The notes beneath the pieces were generated by a model that was not told where the DNA came from, searched no databases, and saw only the letters and a program-made list of their open reading frames with translations. Positions 22,782 to 27,455 of a DNA stretch of 27,455 nt are shown here, one piece after another. The position numbers were made by a program, and so were the translations under genes. Source of the stretch: JAAYAY01 sp964429355 (GTDB lineage Bacteria; Planctomycetota; Planctomycetia; Pirellulales; Thermoguttaceae); assembly GCA_964429355.1 (NCBI GenBank), contig CAYSCH010000087.1:1-27455 (forward strand), written 5' to 3'. Numbering within the stretch: position 1 is the stretch's first letter; every line of letters starts with the position of its first letter.

Positions 22782-25724
22782 TCAATACTGCTCAACGCGA
22801 TAGCTGCCTTGCCAGTCAAGCGTGGGCGGCACCACCTCGCCACGGGCTTGGGCTGTGATGTTCTCGTAAGAACCGAAGAACTCGCTGTTCGAATCGAGCC
22901 AGAGGGTCATGCGGTGGAAGTCTTCGGGGGATAGTTTTACACCGTAGTGTTTATCGGTGAGATAGGGGAGGAGTTTTGAGGCTCGGGCGCCGAACTGGCC
23001 GGGCTCGGTACGGCTGCCACCGTGGAGCGGGTCCTTGATCGATCCGTTACCCACGTGGTAGTAGAATCCATAGTTGCCGGCCAGGTTCTCGTAGGATTGG
23101 GTCCAGCCGTTCTTACCGGCCAACTCGCCCGTCAGCGGCAGGGCCTTCTTTTCCTGGTGGCATCCGGTGCAGTTGTGATCGAGCACCGGCTGGACGAGGC
23201 GGACGTAGCTGAAGGGATTTGTGCCCGCCAGTTCCGGCCGGATCTCAGAGGGGGCTCGCTGCAGGGCCAACGGCACATCCGTCTGCTCGGGCAATCCCTG
23301 GTGCTTGCGTTCGTGGCAGCCCTGGCATTGCATCTTTTCGCCGGGATGGAGGTAGGTACCGGAACGCATGGACTGGACGGCCATTCCGGTGGAGTCGATC
23401 GCCTGGAAGTAGAGTTCCTTGCCCGGCGGGGCCTCGAAGAACACGCTGCCGTCGGCTTCGACCGGGACGGTGCCCAGGATGGCACGGGCGTTGGTCTGGT
23501 TGGCGATGCCGATCCGCGGCTCGTTGGGGGGAGCCGTGGTCTTGGGAAGGACCTGAAGAACACGGAGGGCTTCGATCCGGGTTCCCTCGGGCCAGGTGAA
23601 GTCGCTGTCGTAGACATTCATCACGGCGACGGTTGCTTTCCACTGGTCCTGGGAAGCCTCCTTACGGTCCCGGGCGGCCTGCATGGTGGCCGTGGGGATG
23701 ACCGGCGGAACGGGCCGGGCGTGGAGGGGAATCGGGCTGGCGCAGGAGATGTCGGGATCGCGGTAGAGGAGCTCGCGATTTCCGTCCCGATCGATCCAGT
23801 AGATACCACGGTTTTTGGCCTGGGGGTCATAGACGCAGAGATAGTCGTCCTCGCTGAGCGGCCAGGGGGTGCCAAAAATCATGTGCGCCTTGATATCGCG
23901 AGCTTCCGCCTCGGGAAACGGCACGTCCGGCGTGAGGCGTTCGAGTTGCGACATGGCGCCGTCGTCCGTTTGGCGAGGATCGATGAGCACGAGGGAACCG
24001 AACTCGTGTCCGTGGTGGGCACCGGTTGAACAGACGTACTTGTGGGAACCGGGGATGGCGCGGATCTGCATTTCCATCCAGGGCCGGCTTTCGCGCTGCT
24101 GGGGATAGTTGCCGTGGAAGGTCCGGGGATCGCGGCCGTCGGGGTAGCAGGTCCAGATGTGGTGGGCGATATTGGTATCACGATCGACGTAGTCCCAGCG
24201 AGAATAGACGAGCATACCATCGTTATTCACGCTGGGGTGCCATTCGTGGGTCTCATGAAAGCTGATGCAGATGATATCGCTGCCGTCCGGTTCCATGGAG
24301 TGCATCGTGTAGACGGGGCAGTGGCGTCCGCAGCGGAGGTAGCCGCCGCGCCGCAGGCTGACGAAGACGACTCGCCCGTCGGGCAAGTAGCAGGGATCAA
24401 AGTCGTCGGCCGAGCCGTCGGTGAGTTGGACGAGGCCCGTGCCGTCGGCATTGCACCTGAAAATGTGGTAGCTGATTTCGGGGGACCACTCGTAGGCCTC
24501 TTTTCCCTGGTACTTGTCCCAGGCACTGGCCTGGGTGAAGGCGAAGAGGATCTCGCGGCCGTCGTAGGAGACTTCGGGGGAGAGAAACGAACCGTTTTCG
24601 AGCTTCTGGCCTGCCAGACGCCCCTTCTCGACGACCGAGTTGGCCAGGAGGTTTTCGACGTGCGGCCGGGGACCGAACGGGTCGTGGAGGACGAACAGGC
24701 CGCCGCCGGGGACGGCATTGCAGCCGTAGAATTGATCGCACATGTGAAACACGCCAGTCGAATCGTGGCGTTTGGCGAAGAGGATCTGGTCAAAGTTGAA
24801 GCGGGGATTGGTGAAGGCAATTTGCCGGGCGAGTCGTCTTGCCGAGAGGTACAGATCCCGGCGATCGTCGACGGAAGTTGTGCCGGCATTCTCGAGGTCC
24901 TCCAGATGCTGGCGGAGCGCCGCCACATTCTCCAGTAAATTGGCTGCCCTCAGGCGATCGGCGAGTCGATCGGCCCGATCGAGCACCAGACGGGTATGGG
25001 CCAAGGAGAACTCCGTGCCGTTGGAGGCCTTTTGGGGCGGAACCTCACGATCGACGCCTTCGGGCAAGGTGCCCGGATAGGAGTAGGGTCCCACGCTCTT
25101 CTGGTCGGCCGGACGGCCGACGGCCAGGTTTGCCTGGGGATCCTGGGCTCCAAAGACCTCGACTTCATCGAGGGCGAAGGAGCACTTGCCGGGAACACTC
25201 AGGCGAACAAGACGGGCCGTGACATTCTTGTCGCGCAGGTTGACGACCAGCGGTTCGCCGCCGCTTGTGCCGAAGAAAGGCTGGCCCGTGTGGCGATAGA
25301 CTTCTTCGAATCGCTCGTCCGTCGGGCTTGAGGATACCGAGATCACGAGGTCCTTTGTGCGGGGAGCAGTCCCGCGATCGACACGGTTGAAGACGACGAT
25401 GCGATCGAGTCTTTGAGCGGATCCCAGGTCGACCTGCCACCAGGGATCGGTTTCGCCGCTGGCAGTGTGGAATCCCCATCGGCCGTTCTTGATGCCGTCG
25501 CAGCCGCCCGAGGCGTCTTCGGCGGTCGTGACGGGGGGCGCATCGGCCGCCGCGGGCTGGGACTGGATGAACAGACGGTCCTGCTGGAGCCAGTCGGCTT
25601 CGACGAGGTTTTCGAGCGGTGACCTGTCCTTTGAGTCCGCTTGAATCTCGCCAGGCGCTGCCATGAGCAAGAGGCCGAGGCACGGAAAGAGGATCCAACC
25701 AAACACTTCCTGGCGAGTCTGCAT
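22782..25724 (-). CDS. Discoidin / hydrazine-synthase-alpha-like dihaem protein
   Basis: A 980-residue exported protein (signal peptide at residues ~1-29; GGGAGG eight bases before ATG 25724). Residues ~60-190 form a discoidin (F5/8 type C) domain ('GETDPWWQVDLGSAQRLDRIVVFNR'). The middle part has a beta-propeller-like series ('FLSPEVSYDGREILFAF', 'DFDPCYLPDGRVVFVSLRRGG') of the HZS-alpha type. The C-terminal part has two haem-c sites, CQGCH (800-804) and CTGCH (852-856). Homologues of the alpha subunit of hydrazine synthase are widespread in planctomycetes that do not do anammox, and their reaction is not known. The beta and gamma subunits are absent here. Likely a periplasmic redox or binding protein. 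Confidence 0.85.
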   Translation of the reverse strand: MQTRQEVFGWILFPCLGLLLMAAPGEIQADSKDRSPLENLVEADWLQQDRLFIQSQPAAADAPPVTTAEDASGGCDGIKNGRWGFHTASGETDPWWQVDLGSAQRLDRIVVFNRVDRGTAPRTKDLVISVSSSPTDERFEEVYRHTGQPFFGTSGGEPLVVNLRDKNVTARLVRLSVPGKCSFALDEVEVFGAQDPQANLAVGRPADQKSVGPYSYPGTLPEGVDREVPPQKASNGTEFSLAHTRLVLDRADRLADRLRAANLLENVAALRQHLEDLENAGTTSVDDRRDLYLSARRLARQIAFTNPRFNFDQILFAKRHDSTGVFHMCDQFYGCNAVPGGGLFVLHDPFGPRPHVENLLANSVVEKGRLAGQKLENGSFLSPEVSYDGREILFAFTQASAWDKYQGKEAYEWSPEISYHIFRCNADGTGLVQLTDGSADDFDPCYLPDGRVVFVSLRRGGYLRCGRHCPVYTMHSMEPDGSDIICISFHETHEWHPSVNNDGMLVYSRWDYVDRDTNIAHHIWTCYPDGRDPRTFHGNYPQQRESRPWMEMQIRAIPGSHKYVCSTGAHHGHEFGSLVLIDPRQTDDGAMSQLERLTPDVPFPEAEARDIKAHMIFGTPWPLSEDDYLCVYDPQAKNRGIYWIDRDGNRELLYRDPDISCASPIPLHARPVPPVIPTATMQAARDRKEASQDQWKATVAVMNVYDSDFTWPEGTRIEALRVLQVLPKTTAPPNEPRIGIANQTNARAILGTVPVEADGSVFFEAPPGKELYFQAIDSTGMAVQSMRSGTYLHPGEKMQCQGCHERKHQGLPEQTDVPLALQRAPSEIRPELAGTNPFSYVRLVQPVLDHNCTGCHQEKKALPLTGELAGKNGWTQSYENLAGNYGFYYHVGNGSIKDPLHGGSRTEPGQFGARASKLLPYLTDKHYGVKLSPEDFHRMTLWLDSNSEFFGSYENITAQARGEVVPPTLDWQGSYRVEQY

Positions 25725-25916
25725 TGCGAAACCTCCCAGTATTGCACTGCTGGCAATGGCATACGCCGATCCCGCGTCATCCGGAGCGGAGTCGGCATGG
25801 CTGCCATTATAGATGGCGGCTGGGCACGAAGCACTGAGGGCCCCGGGAAAAAAGTCCTCAGACAGGGGTTATCGAGGGCGAATTGAGACTGGGAATGTGA
25901 GTGGTCGAGGAACGGG

Positions 25917-25989
25917 GCGCGGGGCAGGCCCACGCGGCTATCATGCGTGTCGGTGGAGGGGTTGCCAATCGCGGGGCAAAGCCCACGCG
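25917..25989. repeat. REP-like elements, copies B and C
   Basis: Copy B is 25917-25944 (CGCGGGGC, AG, GCCCACGCGGCTATCAT) and copy C is 25970-25989 (CGCGGGGC, AAA, GCCCACGCG). Each forms an 8-bp stem with one bulged A. Copy A is at 9535-9570. They lie between the mutM stop and the start of the dihaem protein gene. Confidence 0.75.
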
Positions 25990-26006
25990 ACTGTTGGGAG
26001 GAGAAT

Positions 26007-26855
26007 TTACGAGCTTTTCGGGAGGTGCTGACAAACGGGGCAGAAATAGGTTGAACGTTGGGCTTGGACGATACGGTGGATGCTGCCACGGCCGCACTGA
26101 AGGCACTTGAGCGTCTTCCGCCCGTAGACGCGGTGCCGATCCTGGAATCCGCCCGGTTCGTCCGAGGCGGTTCGGTAATTGCCATCGCGGAGCGTGGAGC
26201 CTTTGGCCTCAATGGCTTCGATGAGTACGGCCACAGTTTGCTGCTGAACTCGGCGCCAGGAGCGGGGCGAGATTTGGCTGCAGAGGGTTTCGGGGTGGAG
26301 GCGGGCACGGTGGAGGATCTCGGAGACGTAGATATTGCCGATGCCGGCGACGACCTTCTGATCGAGGAGGGCGACCTTGACGGGGCGACGACTTGCGCGG
26401 AGCCGCTCGTAGAGCTGGTTTGCCGTGACTTGCAGGGCGTCGGGCCCCAGACGATCCGGGCCGATTACGGCTGCCAGCCTCTCGGCCGAGAGAAGATGAA
26501 GCGTGCTCAGGCCCCGCATGCTCCAGAAGAGAAGCGAGGGATCTTTGGGCCCCATGAAATCGAGGACGGCCCGGACGTGTTCCTGGTCCGGCGGTTCGAT
26601 GAGGAGGACGCGGCCGGTCATGCGAGGTTCGAAGACCACCGAATCGCACGAGTCGAGATCGACAATAACGCGTTTGCCGATCCGGCGTATCCCGGTAACC
26701 GATCGCCCTTCCACTCGCCGTCGAAAGACGGGCTTTGACGGGCTCATGGGGATGTCGCAGAGATGGGTTTTGGGGAATCGCACGGCTTGGATTCTCAGGC
26801 CGACGATGGCGGCGATGCCGCGGCACATGGTTTCGACTTCGGGGAGTTCGGGCAT
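26007..26855 (-). CDS. mutM: Formamidopyrimidine-DNA glycosylase (Fpg)
   Basis: A 282-residue protein, normal length. ATG 26855 gives MPELPEVET with the catalytic Pro2 and Glu3; the 15 in-frame codons upstream are rejected for that reason. K61 (RRIGKR) matches the conserved lysine. 'KGSTLRDG' and the C-terminal zinc finger C251-x2-C254-x17-C272-x2-C275 with R267 are present. It excises oxidised purines such as 8-oxoguanine and cleaves the AP site. No strong Shine-Dalgarno is visible. The transporter gene upstream on the same strand ends 150 bases away. Confidence 0.95.
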   Translation of the reverse strand: MPELPEVETMCRGIAAIVGLRIQAVRFPKTHLCDIPMSPSKPVFRRRVEGRSVTGIRRIGKRVIVDLDSCDSVVFEPRMTGRVLLIEPPDQEHVRAVLDFMGPKDPSLLFWSMRGLSTLHLLSAERLAAVIGPDRLGPDALQVTANQLYERLRASRRPVKVALLDQKVVAGIGNIYVSEILHRARLHPETLCSQISPRSWRRVQQQTVAVLIEAIEAKGSTLRDGNYRTASDEPGGFQDRHRVYGRKTLKCLQCGRGSIHRIVQAQRSTYFCPVCQHLPKSS

Positions 26856-27005
26856 GGTACTGCTGCCACAAGCGAGAGTCTGCCGGACTGGTACATCCAT
26901 GCGTCAAGACACACCCTCGACTCTAGCAGACCGCCGGGAAATGAAAAAGCACGGCAGCGTCTTCTCGGCTGTCGTCCCGGCGGGTTGGACGCAGATCGGG
27001 GCCGG

Positions 27006-27374
27006 TCAGACCGATTGGCCTTCGGGAGCAGGCTTCGGGGCCTCGATGGACTCGGCCGCTCCATGGGGCGATTTGACGAGGAACGTGACTGCGGCGGCCA
27101 TCACCAGGAGCGTTGCAGAGCCGTAGTAGGCGTAGGCAAAGGTGTGGTACTCGTCGTACAATTTGCCGGCAAGCAGGGCAAGCATGAATCCGCCCACACC
27201 CCAGGCGGTGAATACCAGCCCGTAGTTGACGCCAAAATTCTTCAACCCGTAATAGTCCTTGGTGATCGAGGGAAAGAGGGCCAGGTTGGCGCCGTAATTG
27301 GCGCCGATACAGGCCGAGACAACCAGGAGGACGCCCAGCGAGGCCAAGGGCGTTCCGGCCGCCGCCCTGGTCTG
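27006..27374 (-). CDS. OFA-type MFS transporter, C-terminal part
   Basis: Residues read from about 27370 to the stop at 27006 match the last helices of the oxalate/formate antiporter family of MFS: 'GANYGANLALFPSITKDYYGLKNFGVNYG' followed by 'FTAWGVGGFMLALLAGKLYDEY' and two more hydrophobic segments. The family exchanges or imports small carboxylates. The open frame continues to 27449, but residues encoded beyond ~27374 do not look like this family and coincide with an adapter-like sequence, so the true N-terminal part is missing from the window. The tail is acidic/Pro-rich. Confidence 0.8.
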   Translation of the reverse strand, partial: QTRAAAGTPLASLGVLLVVSACIGANYGANLALFPSITKDYYGLKNFGVNYGLVFTAWGVGGFMLALLAGKLYDEYHTFAYAYYGSATLLVMAAAVTFLVKSPHGAAESIEAPKPAPEGQSV

Positions 27375-27400
27375 CACTCTTCCCCTACACGGCGCTCCTC
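27375..27400 (+). other. Illumina-adapter-like sequence (probable assembly artefact)
   Basis: On the plus strand, 23 of 26 positions match the start of the standard TruSeq P5 read-1 adapter (CACTCTT-TCCCTACACG-ACGCTCTTC), with substitutions at 27382, 27392 and 27398. The plus-frame peptide here is HSSPTRRSS, very like the HSFPTRRSS signature seen in adapter-contaminated assemblies. It interrupts the transporter gene exactly where family similarity ends. Bases 27401-27455 are therefore of doubtful origin. Confidence 0.75.
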
Positions 27401-27455
27401 TTGTCAAAAGCGTGCGGCCGCTGCGCGCGGGTGAAATGACGGACGCCATCCTGGA

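Noticed and set aside
22782..25724. Evidence for anammox metabolism
   Set aside because: HZS-alpha-like proteins are common in ordinary planctomycetes and no other anammox gene is present.

Overview
The window is a GC-rich bacterial stretch whose gene content points to a planctomycete (phylum Planctomycetota). The clues are a leucine-rich-repeat membrane protein with the 'RLRTLLIAILVLSL' type of membrane segment common in that phylum, a very large discoidin / hydrazine-synthase-alpha-like protein with two haem-c sites, a Tat-exported Gfo/Idh/MocA oxidoreductase, FG-GAP and DUF1349-like secreted proteins, and intergenic DNA full of small palindromic repeats. Nothing here identifies a genus.

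Layout. 1-4507 (minus): two tandem, very similar secreted clan-A-like glycoside hydrolases; the downstream copy runs off the left edge. 4508-5071: repeat-rich spacer with perfect hairpins and a promoter-like module. 5072-7880 (plus): a secreted beta-sandwich protein, a YoaP-type GNAT acetyltransferase and a Fic-family protein. 7881-8213: a second copy of the promoter-like module plus short direct repeats. 8214-9368 (minus): FG-GAP/VCBS repeat protein. 9602-14643 (minus): a tight cluster of a 923-residue secreted orphan, a zincin-like metallopeptidase, the small SAF subunit of a UxaA-type dehydratase, a small membrane ORF and the large UxaA subunit; two of its junctions are made of 7-nt tandem repeats. 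14877-16901 (plus): ThiH/HydG-like radical SAM protein and a small membrane protein. 16909-19354 (minus): a PadR-type regulator followed by one open frame that joins a GlpF-like aquaglyceroporin to a COG0523 (CobW-type) GTPase. 19696-21000 (minus): Gfo/Idh/MocA oxidoreductase. 21241-22604 (minus): LRR membrane protein whose stop codon is at the edge of a MITE-like inverted repeat. 22782-25724 (minus): HZS-alpha-like dihaem protein. 26007-26855 (minus): formamidopyrimidine-DNA glycosylase. 27006 to the right edge (minus): C-terminal end of an OFA-type MFS transporter that runs into a sequence closely resembling an Illumina adapter.

How the genes fit together. The secreted hydrolases, the UxaA-type dehydratase, the Gfo/Idh oxidoreductase and the MFS anion transporter suit a heterotroph that degrades polysaccharides and uses sugar acids, though no single pathway is complete here. 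The PadR plus aquaglyceroporin-GTPase pair looks like one regulated unit and is the most unusual arrangement. The metallopeptidase, UxaA and orphan genes appear co-transcribed, with heptamer arrays in place of ordinary ribosome-binding sites. The last ~80 bases should be treated as suspect assembly.
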